NCBI RefSeq assembly: GCF_014208105.1
Contig: NZ_JACHMQ010000001.1
Location: 4,154,001 to 4,218,000 of the forward strand
Length of the DNA: 64,000 bases
Direction: 5' to 3'
From: Actinomadura coerulea
Lineage (GTDB): Bacteria > Actinomycetota > Actinomycetes > Streptosporangiales > Streptosporangiaceae
A model generated the notes under the pieces. The model ran no database searches and was not told where the DNA came from. It saw only the letters and a program-made list of their open reading frames with translations. Below are positions 44,449 to 53,638 of the stretch, piece after piece. Position 1 is the first letter of the stretch. The number at the start of each line of letters is the position of its first letter. The position numbers were made by a program, and so were the translations under genes.

Positions 44449-46260
44449 ATGACGGCCTTCCGGAGCGACGGCCACGTCCCGCTGCGCGACTACGCGGTGA
44501 TCGGGGACGGGCGGAGCGCCGCGCTGATCGCGGCCGACGGGTCGGTGGACTGGCTGGGGCTGCCGGACCTGGACTCCCCCTCGGTGTTCGCCGCCGTCCT
44601 GGACCCCGCCCGGGGCGGCCGTTTCGTGCTGGAGCCGGAGGAGCCCTTCACGGCCGCGCGCCGGTACCTGCCGGGCACGAACGTGCTGGAGACCACGTTC
44701 ACCACCGGACGCGGCAGTGTGCGGGTCACCGACTCGCTCACGCTGGAAGGCGACGGGACGCTGGGGCCGATGCGGGAGTTGCAGCGGCGCCTCGACGGCG
44801 TTGCCGGGACCGTGCCGTTGCGGTGGAGCGTGCAGCCGCGGTTCGGTTACGGTGCCCGCCGGGCGCGGATCACGAGGCGCGCCGGTGTACCGGTGGTGGT
44901 GGCCGGCGGGGACGCGCTCGCCGTCTGCACCTGGGACGCGGGCGAGCCGGTCTGCGCCGACCGGGCGATCAGCGGCCGCCTCGAACTGGCGAGGGGGCGG
45001 CGGGCCCTGGTGGCGATGCCGTTCGCGCACCAGGAACCGCTCGTCCTGCCGACCCGGTCCGAATGCGACACCCGGATGGAGCACACCGTCGCGGCCTGGC
45101 GCGGCTGGACGCGGGAACATGCCTACGAGGGCATGTGGCGGGACGCCGTGCTGCGCAGCGCACTGGCGCTCAAGCTCCTGATCTTCGCCCCCTCGGGGGC
45201 GATCGCCGCCGCGGTGACATCGTCGCTGCCGGAGCAGGTCGGTGGCGAGCGCAACTGGGACTACCGCTTCTCCTGGGTCCGCGACTCGGTGTTCACCCTT
45301 GACGCGCTTCTCCGGCTGGGATGTCCCGCTGAGGCGGACGCCTACTTCTGGTGGCTCATGCACGCCACCCAGCTCACGCATCCGCGGCTGCGGGTGCTCT
45401 ACCGGCTGGACGGTGGCGGCCACGCACCGGAACGGACGCTCCCCCTGGAGGGGTACCAGGGGTCCAGGCCGGTTCGGACCGGCAACGCGGCGGGCGCCCA
45501 AGTCCAACTGGACACCTACGGTGAGCTGCTCCAGACCGGCTGGCTGTACGCCGGTGCCGCCGGACGGCTGGACGGGGACCTCGCCCGGCGCCTGGCCGAG
45601 CTGGCCGACTTCGTCTGCGCCGCCTGGCGGCGGCCCGACTCGGGGATCTGGGAGGTCCGCAGCGAGCCCCTGCACTTCACGCACTCGAAGATGATGTGCT
45701 GGGTCGCGCTCGACCGGGCCATCGACCTGTCCGAGCGCGGACTGATCCAGGACCGCGGTTCGGCCCGCTGGCGGCTCGCCCGCACCCAGGTGCGCGACTT
45801 CGTCGAGACGCGCTGCTTCTCGTCCCGCCGCCGCTGCTACACGCGCTCCGCCGGCAGTTCGGAGCTGGACGCCGCCGTGCTGCTCGGCCTCCTCCACGGC
45901 TACGCCCCTCCCGGTGATCCGCGCATGCGCGCCACGGTCGACGCCGTGGGACGCGAGCTGCGGCACGGCCCGTTCGTCGACAGGTACTCCGGCGAGGACG
46001 GGTTGGGCGGCACCGAGGGCGCGTTCCTGGCGTGCTCCTTCTGGCTGGCCGAGTGCCTGGCGCTCACCGGGCGCCTCGACGAGGCCGTCGCACTGATGGA
46101 CGACCTGGTAGGGCTGGCCAACGATGTCGGCCTGTACGGCGAGGAGATCGATCCGGACACCGGCGCCTTCCTGGGGAACCTGCCCCAGGGGCTGAGCCAC
46201 CTGGCTCTGATCAACGCCGCGTGCGCCATCGGCTCGGCCGCCGGGGAGGCGGTCGGGTGA
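44449..46260 (+). CDS. glycoside hydrolase family 15 (glucoamylase/trehalase-like)
   Basis: A 603-residue cytosolic enzyme. The N-terminal part DYAVIGDGRSAALIAADGSVDWLGLPDLDSP (in outline) is the usual start of GH15 glucoamylase/trehalase proteins of actinomycetes. The (alpha/alpha)6 barrel shows NWDYRFSWVRDSVF and, near the end, GTEGAFLACSFWLAECLAL, which contains one of the two catalytic Glu. Members cleave trehalose or alpha-glucans in the cytoplasm. The ATG at 44449 is the only start that fits the conserved N-terminus. The stop overlaps the next gene as GTGA. Confidence 0.92.
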   Translation: MTAFRSDGHVPLRDYAVIGDGRSAALIAADGSVDWLGLPDLDSPSVFAAVLDPARGGRFVLEPEEPFTAARRYLPGTNVLETTFTTGRGSVRVTDSLTLEGDGTLGPMRELQRRLDGVAGTVPLRWSVQPRFGYGARRARITRRAGVPVVVAGGDALAVCTWDAGEPVCADRAISGRLELARGRRALVAMPFAHQEPLVLPTRSECDTRMEHTVAAWRGWTREHAYEGMWRDAVLRSALALKLLIFAPSGAIAAAVTSSLPEQVGGERNWDYRFSWVRDSVFTLDALLRLGCPAEADAYFWWLMHATQLTHPRLRVLYRLDGGGHAPERTLPLEGYQGSRPVRTGNAAGAQVQLDTYGELLQTGWLYAGAAGRLDGDLARRLAELADFVCAAWRRPDSGIWEVRSEPLHFTHSKMMCWVALDRAIDLSERGLIQDRGSARWRLARTQVRDFVETRCFSSRRRCYTRSAGSSELDAAVLLGLLHGYAPPGDPRMRATVDAVGRELRHGPFVDRYSGEDGLGGTEGAFLACSFWLAECLALTGRLDEAVALMDDLVGLANDVGLYGEEIDPDTGAFLGNLPQGLSHLALINAACAIGSAAGEAVG

Positions 46261-46745
46261 GCGCCTGGGGAACCGCCGCGGGCGGCTTCGTCGCCACGCT
46301 GGTCCTGACCACCGTCCTGCGGGCCGCCAGCGAGTTCAAGCTCACCCGCGCGGACCTGCCGTTCCTCCTCGGTACCGCCCTCACCGCGAACCGGGCCCGC
46401 GCCAAGGCGATCGGCTATCTCCTGCACTTCGTCAGCGGCGAGGTGTTCGCGTTCGTCTACTACGCCGTCTTCCTCGCCATCGGCCACGCCGGCTGGTGGC
46501 TCGGGGCCCTGTTCGGCCTGGTGCACGGACTGTTCGCCGGCACCGCCCTGGTGAACATCCTGCTGCCGTTGGTCCATCCGCGGATGGGCAGCCCTTTGAC
46601 CAGCGCCCCCAAGGTCGCCCTGCTGGAACCCCCGGGCTTCCTCATGCTCAACTACGGCCCCAGCACGCCCCTGGTCACCGTCGTCGCCCACATCGGCTAC
46701 GGAGCCATCGTCGGAGGCTTCGCCTCCCTCGGCCCCCACGGGTGA
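46257..46745 (+). CDS. membrane protein coupled to GH15
   Basis: A 162-residue integral membrane protein with about four hydrophobic helices (GTAAGGFVATLVLTTVL; YLLHFVSGEVFAFVYYAVF; LGALFGLVHGLFAGTAL; VVAHIGYGAIVGGFASL). No family name is assigned. It starts GTG within the stop of the GH15 gene, so the two are translated together; a functional link is likely but undefined. Confidence 0.8.
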   Translation: MSAWGTAAGGFVATLVLTTVLRAASEFKLTRADLPFLLGTALTANRARAKAIGYLLHFVSGEVFAFVYYAVFLAIGHAGWWLGALFGLVHGLFAGTALVNILLPLVHPRMGSPLTSAPKVALLEPPGFLMLNYGPSTPLVTVVAHIGYGAIVGGFASLGPHG

Positions 46746-46770
46746 TCCCACCCGACGTCCGGCGGGTCGG

Positions 46771-47283
46771 TCAGTGGTGCCAGGGGAGGCGGACCGGCTC
46801 GGAGGGGGTGCGTCCCGCGAGGAGCTCGGTGAGGAGTTCCGCGAGCATGAGCGGGTAGATCGGCTCTTCCACGCTCTCCATCTCCTCGATCCGCCACCAG
46901 CGATGGGCGCTGACGTGCTCGCGCTCCATCAGGGTGAACCCCGCGGTGTCGATGTCGCGGGCGGGCGTGCGGAACAGGAAGAAGTCGTCCCGGAACACGC
47001 CCCGGGCCCAGCCGAGGTCCGCGTACCCGGAGGCCACGGCGACCTGCGGGCCGAGCTCCTCCGGGGAGACGATCAGGCCGGTCTCCTCGCGCAGCTCGCG
47101 GGCCGCGGCCACGCTCAGGGTCTCACCCTCCTCGACGCCTCCGCCCGGAGTGATCCAGCAGTGGCCCGCCTCGGGGTCGCCGGCGGCCTTCGGCCAGCGG
47201 AACAGCAGGACGCGGTCGGTGTCGTCCACCAACAGCACACGGGCGGAGCGCCGCCGGTAGACCTCGTCGGCAGGCGCGGTCAC
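46771..47283 (-). CDS. Nudix hydrolase
   Basis: A 170-residue protein with a complete Nudix box, GGGVEEGETLSVAAARELREETGL in outline (G-x5-E-x7-REUXEEXGU), about residues 48-70. It hydrolyses a nucleoside diphosphate linked to another group; the substrate cannot be read. The GTG start overlaps the stop of the SRPBCC gene by four bases. Confidence 0.92.
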   Translation of the reverse strand: MTAPADEVYRRRSARVLLVDDTDRVLLFRWPKAAGDPEAGHCWITPGGGVEEGETLSVAAARELREETGLIVSPEELGPQVAVASGYADLGWARGVFRDDFFLFRTPARDIDTAGFTLMEREHVSAHRWWRIEEMESVEEPIYPLMLAELLTELLAGRTPSEPVRLPWHH

Positions 47284-47720
47284 GAGCCCAGCACGGAGCC
47301 GAGCTTGGCGAGCTGGGCGTCGTAGATGCGCTGCAGGCCCTTCGGGGCGAAGGTCCGCTCGAAGAAGCCGCCGACGCCGCCCGCCCCGTCCCAGGTGGTG
47401 GTGACGTGGACGCGCGCGCCTCCGTCGGCGGGAGTGACCGTCCAGGTGGTGACCATCGAGGAGTTGGCGTCCCGTTCCACCAGGCGGTCACCGGCGGGCG
47501 CGCTCACGGTGAAGAGGCAGTCGCGCACCCGCTTCTTCGTGGCCGCCAGCTTCCAGTGCACCACCGTGCCCTCGCCCTGGCCGCCTTCCCGCACTTCGTA
47601 CTCGCTGAAGTGCTCCGTCAGCATGCGGGAGCGGACCCCCGTGTAGTCGCTGAGCGCTCCGAGGACCTGGTCCGGGCTTGCTTGCAGCGTGCTCTCCGCG
47701 TTCACCACGACTTGTCCCAT
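47280..47720 (-). CDS. SRPBCC (polyketide cyclase/dehydrase-like) protein
   Basis: A 146-residue START-fold protein. VNAESTLQASPDQVLGALSD at the start, the central RLVERDANSSMVTTWTV and the C-terminal helix GFFERTFAPKGLQRIYDAQL are typical of this group. AAAGGA lies eight bases before ATG 47720. It probably binds a hydrophobic ligand. It is the first gene of a two-gene unit with the Nudix hydrolase. Confidence 0.85.
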   Translation of the reverse strand: MGQVVVNAESTLQASPDQVLGALSDYTGVRSRMLTEHFSEYEVREGGQGEGTVVHWKLAATKKRVRDCLFTVSAPAGDRLVERDANSSMVTTWTVTPADGGARVHVTTTWDGAGGVGGFFERTFAPKGLQRIYDAQLAKLGSVLGS

Positions 47721-47835
47721 GCCGATCATCCTTTCACCGCACCGGACTGACGAGCGCATCGCCGGGCACCCATGCCTCCTCCGAGACTACGGCCGGGCAC
47801 TCCGAATCCGGCCACCGGAGGGTGGGGACAGGGGC

Positions 47836-48033
47836 CCCATCGCCTGCGCCACCGCGACCGCCGTCCTGTTCGGCGCCTACGAGCAGCAGTCCCCCGTGAA
47901 CTTCCTGTTCACGGCGCCGGAGATCGTCTGGGAAGTGTCACTGGGCATCTGGCTCGTCACCAAGGGATTCCGCCCCTGCCCCCTCATCACAGGCACGGCG
48001 CCCCAGACCACACAGGTGCCCGAGACACCGTGA
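47836..48033 (+). pseudogene. DUF4386-like C-terminal fragment
   Basis: About 65 codons read ATATAVLFGAYEQQSP, then two hydrophobic helices ending IVWEVSLGIWLVTKGF and RPCPL, as at the end of DUF4386 membrane proteins. No start or N-terminal part is present. The rest of the gap 47721-48172 shows no gene. Confidence 0.55.
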
Positions 48034-48172
48034 CCACGACGTCAGTGTCTCTCCGTTAAGGCAGGACATCTTCGTATCCGCCATTAGTCAGAACCTTCTT
48101 TCCACCATTGCGGGCGGCGAGTTCGCGCGCCGCTCGCAGAAGGCGTCCCCCGTTGCGAAGGACGTTCGGTGG

Positions 48173-48538
48173 TCAGTTCTGAGCGAGAATGGCGCCGAGG
48201 CGGTCGACGGTGGCCCGGGACCGCAGGTGCAGGTCGGCGATGTCCAGCCCCTCGTCGCCCAGCACGACGAGCAGCCCTGTGCGCTGGACGGCGTAGACCA
48301 CGATGTGACCGCTCTGGCAGCGGGTCACCACCTCGCGCAGTTCGCCCATGCCGACCTCGTTCCCCGCGCTTCGGCCGAGGCCCAGTGAGGCCGCGGCGAG
48401 CGCCGCCAGGACGTCGGGCCGGACCTCGTCGGTGTCGGAGGCCACCAGCATCCCGTCCACCGACGCCACCGCGGCGTCCGTGACGCCCACCACCTGGCCC
48501 CGGAGTGCCTGCAGTTCCGCGAGCACGGCTTCGCGCAT
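48173..48538 (-). CDS. Roadblock/LC7-domain protein
   Basis: A 121-residue protein: VVGVTDAAVASVDGMLVASD and LAALAAASLGLGRSAGNEVGMG are typical of the MglB-like Roadblock fold of actinomycetes. Such proteins regulate small GTPases or act with histidine-kinase-like partners (conservons). It lies 41 bp downstream of a second Roadblock-type gene on the same strand. Confidence 0.85.
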   Translation of the reverse strand: MREAVLAELQALRGQVVGVTDAAVASVDGMLVASDTDEVRPDVLAALAAASLGLGRSAGNEVGMGELREVVTRCQSGHIVVYAVQRTGLLVVLGDEGLDIADLHLRSRATVDRLGAILAQN

Positions 48539-48579
48539 ACCCGTTCTCCCCCAAATTTCGCCCCGAGACGGAGACGCGG

Positions 48580-48945
48580 TCAGACGCTGAGTTCGGCTTC
48601 GATCCGCCGCAGGTGGTGCCGGGCGAGCGCCAGGTTGGCGCGTTCCCGGTTGAGTGCGAGGTAGAGGAACAGGCGGCCGTGGCCTCGTCCGAGGACGCGG
48701 ATCAAACTGTACTGCCGGTTCAAGGTGATCAGGATGTCCTCGACGGAGTCGTCGATGGCGAGGGATTCCAGAGTCCGGACCTCGGCGCGGACGACCTCGG
48801 TGCTGCCCGCGGCGGCGACCTCCAGGTCGAGTTCGGGGCCCCCTCCCAGCGATCCGAGGGACATGCCGCTGTCATAGTCGACCAGGGCCGCGCCGATAGC
48901 GCCCTCGATGGCCATGGCTTCCTTGAGCGCCGTTTCGATGTTCAT
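48580..48945 (-). CDS. Roadblock-like small protein
   Basis: A 121-residue protein beginning MNIETALKEAMAIEGAIGAAL, with DYDSGMSLGSLGGG and DDSVEDILITLNRQYSLIRVL. The order of strands and helices is that of a Roadblock/LC7 fold, more divergent than its neighbour. GGGAG precedes ATG 48945. The two genes probably form one unit; the gene on the other side is divergent and encodes a protein of similar regulatory flavour. Confidence 0.75.
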   Translation of the reverse strand: MNIETALKEAMAIEGAIGAALVDYDSGMSLGSLGGGPELDLEVAAAGSTEVVRAEVRTLESLAIDDSVEDILITLNRQYSLIRVLGRGHGRLFLYLALNRERANLALARHHLRRIEAELSV

Positions 48946-49093
48946 ACCACTCCCGACGAATTGCTTATTTCGGACGCTAATATATCCCGCGAACGGGCTT
49001 CCACAACCGGGAAGCCTTGGATTCCGCCGATCCGGCACCGTGGCCACACTCAATGGGGCATCGAGCACCATCAGGGAAGGCGAGAAGGGACAG

Positions 49094-50014
49094 ATGGCAT
49101 CAGAAGCGCAGCCTCCGGCAGGACGCGGGCGTGACCACGCGGGCGTGCTGATCTCGGCACTGACCCGGCGCGGTCGGCAGCGGTTCACCGGGACTCTGCG
49201 GATGGACGGGTCCCCGGGCGGCTCGGTGAGCATGCGCGACGGCCTGGTGGTGGCCGCCTCCACCCCCGCCGCGCCGGGACCCGAGCCGCTGCTGCTGCGC
49301 TCCGGACGGATCAGCGAGGCCGACTGGACCGCCGCCTTCACCGCCGGCGCCCCGGAGGGCCGGCTGGAACGCGAACTGGTGGTGCGCGGCCTCCTCGGCG
49401 ACGCCGGAGTCCAGGTCATCACCCGCGCCGCGGTCGCCGACGCCCTTTTCGCCATGGCACTGTGCGGGGTCCGCACCTGCACCGCCGACCCCGGTGACGC
49501 CGCCCCGCTTCTCGCGTCCGACCCCGGCCTGGACGCCGAACGCGCCACCCGCGAGATCCGCCGCAGGCTCGATCTCGCCCACTCCTGGACCGTGCTCGGC
49601 CTGTCCGTGCGGTCGAGGCCGCGAAGCAGCAGGCCCGCGGGGTCCGTGCCGGTCAACGCCCAGCGGCGGGAACTGCTCGCCAAGGTCAACGGCCGCCGGA
49701 CGCCCCGCGACATCGCCTTCGCTCTCGGACGCGGCCTGTTCCCGGTCATGAGCGACCTGGCCACTCTCATCGCCGACGGGCTGGCCACGGTCGAGCCGCC
49801 CCTCGCCGCGGGGTCCGATGCCGTCCTCGATCCGGAGCCGCGGACCGGCCCCGCCGTCCCCTCGCCGGAACTCCCGGACGAGGGCATCCGGTCGCGGGCG
49901 GCGCCGCCTCCCCCGCACTGGAGTCCTCCCCCGCAGGAGCCGACCGGGCTGCCTCGGCGCAGGCACCGGAGCACCGACCACGAACCGCGGTTCCAGCGGA
50001 AGCCGCCGACCTGA
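49094..50014 (+). CDS. DUF4388-like regulatory protein
   Basis: A 306-residue soluble protein. The N-terminal 100 residues (LISALTRRGRQRFTGTLRM, GLVVAASTPAAPGPEPLLLRSGRIS) resemble the DUF4388/PATAN domain found in bacterial signalling proteins. A second part (about 185-240) reads RRELLAKVNGRRTPRDIAFALGRG, like a winged-helix or the repeat that often follows this domain. The C-terminus is disordered and Pro-rich. GAGAAGGGA precedes the ATG. It is divergent from the Roadblock pair, which suits a joint signalling module; the function is not known. Confidence 0.65.
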   Translation: MASEAQPPAGRGRDHAGVLISALTRRGRQRFTGTLRMDGSPGGSVSMRDGLVVAASTPAAPGPEPLLLRSGRISEADWTAAFTAGAPEGRLERELVVRGLLGDAGVQVITRAAVADALFAMALCGVRTCTADPGDAAPLLASDPGLDAERATREIRRRLDLAHSWTVLGLSVRSRPRSSRPAGSVPVNAQRRELLAKVNGRRTPRDIAFALGRGLFPVMSDLATLIADGLATVEPPLAAGSDAVLDPEPRTGPAVPSPELPDEGIRSRAAPPPPHWSPPPQEPTGLPRRRHRSTDHEPRFQRKPPT

Positions 50015-50157
50015 GGCCGGGCCTTTCCGGCGCCGCGGAATCCCGCCCGCGCCGAGGAAAATGGCGTCAACGCGATCATCCGGCCGGACTTGGCCACCGC
50101 GTCCCGGCCGGGCTAGTCTTTCCCCGGAAATAACTTGATCTTGGGTGGAGGTCGTAC

Positions 50158-50964
50158 GTGGCCGAGAACGGCCTGTCCCCGGAAATCGATCTCACTCGGC
50201 CGAGCGTCGCCCGCATGTACGACTACTACCTGCACGGAAAAGACAACTTCCAGGTCGACCGGGACGCGGCGGATCGGGTCGCGCAGGCCATGCCGGAGAT
50301 CGGCGAGCTCGCCCTGGAGAACCGCTCGTTCCTGCGCCGCTCCGTGCGGTACATGGCGCGCCGGGGAATCCGGCAGTTCCTCGACATCGGCTCGGGGCTG
50401 CCGACCGTCGGCAACACCCACGAGATCGCCCACGAGATCGTCCCGGACGCCCGCGTCGTGTACGTCGACAGCGATCCGGTGGTCCTGGTGCACGGGCGCG
50501 CACTGCTCGCGACCAACGAGTTCACCACCGTCGCCCAGGCCGACATGCGCCGGCCCGGCGAGGTCCTCGGCCACGCCCGGCGCACCGGGCTGATCGACTT
50601 CGCCGCTCCGGTCGGCGTGCTGATGATCGCCATGACGCACTTCCTCACCCTGGAGGAGCGGGAGGACGTCATGGCGCCCCTGCGGGAGGCGCTCGCGCCG
50701 GGCAGCCATCTCGCCGCGACGCATGTGACGACGGAAGGGCACTCCGCGGAGGCCGTCGAGCAGATCGAGGGGGCCTACGCGGCCACTCCCACCCCGATCT
50801 ATTTCCGCGACAAGACCGACATCGAGCTTTTCTTCGACGGTTTCGAGCTCGTCGATCCCGGTCTGGTCACCATCGACACGTGGAATCCCGAAGACGACGA
50901 GACGGATAAACCGGCCGACGATGTCGGCAAATGGCTTTACGGAGGCGTCGGCCGGACAAGCTGA
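50158..50964 (+). CDS. SAM-dependent methyltransferase, DUF574 type
   Basis: A 268-residue protein of a family abundant in actinomycetes (PF04672). It opens with IDLTRPSVARMYDYYLHGKDNF, then FLDIGSGLPTVGNTHEIAH and VVYVDSDPVVLVHGRALL (SAM site). The GTG start lies six bases after GGAGG. Substrates of this family are mostly unknown. It is followed by a non-coding gap and an ABC transporter gene. Confidence 0.92.
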   Translation: MAENGLSPEIDLTRPSVARMYDYYLHGKDNFQVDRDAADRVAQAMPEIGELALENRSFLRRSVRYMARRGIRQFLDIGSGLPTVGNTHEIAHEIVPDARVVYVDSDPVVLVHGRALLATNEFTTVAQADMRRPGEVLGHARRTGLIDFAAPVGVLMIAMTHFLTLEEREDVMAPLREALAPGSHLAATHVTTEGHSAEAVEQIEGAYAATPTPIYFRDKTDIELFFDGFELVDPGLVTIDTWNPEDDETDKPADDVGKWLYGGVGRTS

Positions 50965-51246
50965 CGCCCGTTCCTGGACAGCATGACCCAGAACCAGTTC
51001 CCCCACCGCAGCCGCCGGGCGGGGAGGCTGACGGCGTCCCGCGTTCGCAGGACGAGGCGTGGCCCCCTCCTGGCGGGCGAACCACTCGACGAGAAACGAT
51101 CACATTATCCGGGGCATCGGGGGCTTACCGGGCGGGTGGAGAACTGTGCCCCGGGAGCGCGGGCCCAAAGACCGCGGCAACCCTTCCTCGCGGCCGGGCG
51201 CGGCACAGAGGGTGGTGCCCGTCCCCCCTGCCCGGAGGCCGGTCCC
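50965..51246. other. intergenic, no gene seen
   Basis: Short frames occur on both strands but none has a ribosome site and a recognisable product. The end of the gap holds GGAGG, which serves the small frame starting at 51247. Confidence 0.5.
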
Positions 51247-51309
51247 ATGACCATCGTCGCCCGCTCCAGTGATCGCGAGACGTCGCCGACCCCGGAGGTG
51301 GGCCCATGA
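51247..51309 (+). CDS. 20-codon leader or peptide coupled to ABC transporter
   Basis: ATG to TGA encodes MTIVARSSDRETSPTPEVGP. GGAGG lies eight bases before the ATG, and the TGA overlaps the ATG of the transporter as ATGA. It may be a leader peptide for translational coupling, or a small peptide handled by the transporter. The start codon of the transporter has its own GGAGG, inside this frame. No family is known. Confidence 0.4.
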   Translation: MTIVARSSDRETSPTPEVGP

Positions 51310-53315
51310 GGCTGCCGCTGCGCCGCCGCCGCGCCGCCGCGCCGGTCGAGGCGCCCGTGGGGCCGGCCCTGACCGAGCACAAGTGGTATCGCAAGGCCGC
51401 CGAACTGTCGGACACCGGCATGCTCACCATGGCGCGGCGGCTGCCGACTCTGATCAGGCAGGTGATGCGGCTCGCGTGGCGGGCGGGCCCCCGGGACCTG
51501 GCCGCCACCATCGCGTTCAACGTGGCCGCCGGGGTGTTCACCGCGTTCGGCCTGCTGGCCACCACCGGGGTGCTGACCGCGCTGTTCTCGGCGGGCCCGA
51601 CCCCGGACCGGGTGCGGGCCGCCGCACCGGAGCTGGTGCTGGTGGGGGCCGCGGTCACGGTCCGCGCGGCGTTCTCGGCGGCGGCGCAGTGGGCGCAGGC
51701 CCGGCTGCGCCCGCAGGTCGAGCAGATCGTCGAGCAGCGGCTGTACGAGCTGACGACCGCGATCGAGCTGGCGGCGTTCGACGACGCCGAGTTCCAGGAC
51801 GACCTGCACCGGGCCCGCATGCGGGGCGTGGACTCGGCCCCGTCCATGGTCGACAACGCGGTGGACCTGTTCACCGCCGCCGTCGGCGTCGCGGCGGCGG
51901 CAGGGGCGCTCGGCGTGCTGCACCCGGTGCTGCTTCCGCTGCTGCTGCTGACCGCGCTGCCCGAGGGATGGGCGGCGGTCCGCGCGGCCCGGCTGGGATA
52001 CCTGACCCAGCTGGATCTGGTGGAGGTGCGGCGGCGGAGCTGGATCATGTCGGACCTGATGACGGAGCGGCGCCACGCCGCCGAGGTCCGCTCCTTCACC
52101 GTCCGGGCCTTCCTGCTGCGCCAGTACGCCGCGCTGGCCGCCCACGTCCGCCGCGTGCTCCTCGACCTGGCGCGGCGGCAGACGATGTCGCAGGTGTGGG
52201 GCGACGTCCTCAAGGGTGTCGCGACCGCGTTGATGTACACGGCGCTGGGGCTGCTCCTGTGGCGAGGCGTGATGCCGCTCGCGGTGGCCGGGACGGCCGT
52301 CCTGGCGATCCGCGCCGGTCAGACCTCTCTCGTCAACCTCGTCTACGCCCTGAACCGCTGCTACGAGGACGGCCTGTACTTCAGCGACTACATGGCCTAC
52401 TGCCAGAACGCCGAGCAGCGCGTCCAGCGGTCTCGCGCCGGCGAGCCGGGCGACTTGGAGAGGCAGCTCGCGGCGCTGCGGGGGTTCGGAGAGATCCATG
52501 CCGAGGAGGTGACCTTCGCCTATCCCGACAGCGACAAGCCATCGCTGCGCGGGGTGTCGGTGCGGCTCGGCCGCGGGGAGATCGTCGCGCTGGTCGGGGA
52601 GAACGGATCGGGGAAGACGACCCTCGCCAAGATCCTCGCCGGCCTCTACGCCCCGCAGGGCGGCGCGGTCCGCTGGGACGACACCCGCGTGAGCGACCTG
52701 GCCCCCGAGGCCCTGCGGCGGGCCATCGCCGTCGTCGCCCAGGACCACACCCACTGGCCGATGACCGCCGCCGACAACATCACCATGGGCGACGACCTGG
52801 CCGCCGCCGACGTTCGGGCGAACGTCGACGAGGCCGCGACCAACGCCGGCGCCGACTCGGTCATCGCCACCCTGCCCCTCGGCCTCGACACCCTCCTGGA
52901 CAAGCGCTTCGCCAACGGATGCGAACTGTCGGGCGGCCAGTGGCAGCGGCTGGCGGCCGCGCGCGGCTTCTACCGGGACGCGCCCCTGCTGATCTGCGAC
53001 GAACCCACCGCCGCACTCGACGCCCGCGCCGAACACCACCTGTTCGACCAGATCCGCCGGCACGCCGCCCAGCACGGCCGCACCGTCCTGCTGATCACCC
53101 ACCGGCTCGCGAGCGTCCGCCACGCCGACCGCATCTACGTCCTCGACGGCGGACGCGTCACCGAACACGGCACCCACCGGGAACTCATCGCCCAGAACGG
53201 CCTCTACGCCGAACTGTACGAACTACAGGCGTCGGCATACCGCCAAGGCGAAGACGCAGACGCCTTCGCCGCCAATCCAGGATCCAGCTCCCCGCACGGC
53301 TCGGGATATCAGTGA
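51306..53315 (+). CDS. ABC transporter, fused membrane and ATPase domains
   Basis: A 669-residue half transporter of the exporter type. About six membrane helices lie within residues 60-380, and the ATPase domain starts near residue 400: Walker A GENGSGKTTL, Q-loop VVAQDHTHW, signature LSGGQWQRL, Walker B LLICDEPTAALD and H-loop LITHRLAS. It should work as a homodimer or with another half. The form resembles exporters found with peptide natural products, but no modifying enzyme is adjacent except the DUF574 methyltransferase. GGAGG lies seven bases before the ATG. Confidence 0.93.
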   Translation: MRLPLRRRRAAAPVEAPVGPALTEHKWYRKAAELSDTGMLTMARRLPTLIRQVMRLAWRAGPRDLAATIAFNVAAGVFTAFGLLATTGVLTALFSAGPTPDRVRAAAPELVLVGAAVTVRAAFSAAAQWAQARLRPQVEQIVEQRLYELTTAIELAAFDDAEFQDDLHRARMRGVDSAPSMVDNAVDLFTAAVGVAAAAGALGVLHPVLLPLLLLTALPEGWAAVRAARLGYLTQLDLVEVRRRSWIMSDLMTERRHAAEVRSFTVRAFLLRQYAALAAHVRRVLLDLARRQTMSQVWGDVLKGVATALMYTALGLLLWRGVMPLAVAGTAVLAIRAGQTSLVNLVYALNRCYEDGLYFSDYMAYCQNAEQRVQRSRAGEPGDLERQLAALRGFGEIHAEEVTFAYPDSDKPSLRGVSVRLGRGEIVALVGENGSGKTTLAKILAGLYAPQGGAVRWDDTRVSDLAPEALRRAIAVVAQDHTHWPMTAADNITMGDDLAAADVRANVDEAATNAGADSVIATLPLGLDTLLDKRFANGCELSGGQWQRLAAARGFYRDAPLLICDEPTAALDARAEHHLFDQIRRHAAQHGRTVLLITHRLASVRHADRIYVLDGGRVTEHGTHRELIAQNGLYAELYELQASAYRQGEDADAFAANPGSSSPHGSGYQ

Positions 53316-53638
53316 CCCGCGCGCCGACCATGCCGCTGACGGAAGCCAGCGTTGGCGAGAAATGGCGGTGCAGGGGGCGTTCCCAGGGCCGGTGATACCA
53401 TCGACGGCCGGACGCTAGGCGCAGCTGACCTGCTGTTCTCGCGAACACTCTGACTCCCGGCGGTCCCGCGCCCCGACGACATGACGGTTTTCGGCGTCCC
53501 GGCAGTTTGAGGGAGATGCCGGATTCGTTTCGGACGTCTGAAACGCACTCATCGCTCTTACCGCGCGTTGCCGGATTCGGTCAGGCGGTAAGTCGGCGAA
53601 TACCGGGCCGGGCTTCCGGCGGCGGTTGATCATTTTTT
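53316..53638. other. intergenic, no gene seen
   Basis: No supported gene. The right end (CATTTTTTATGATG) is AT-rich and lies directly before the antiporter start, so a promoter or leader is likely there. Confidence 0.5.
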
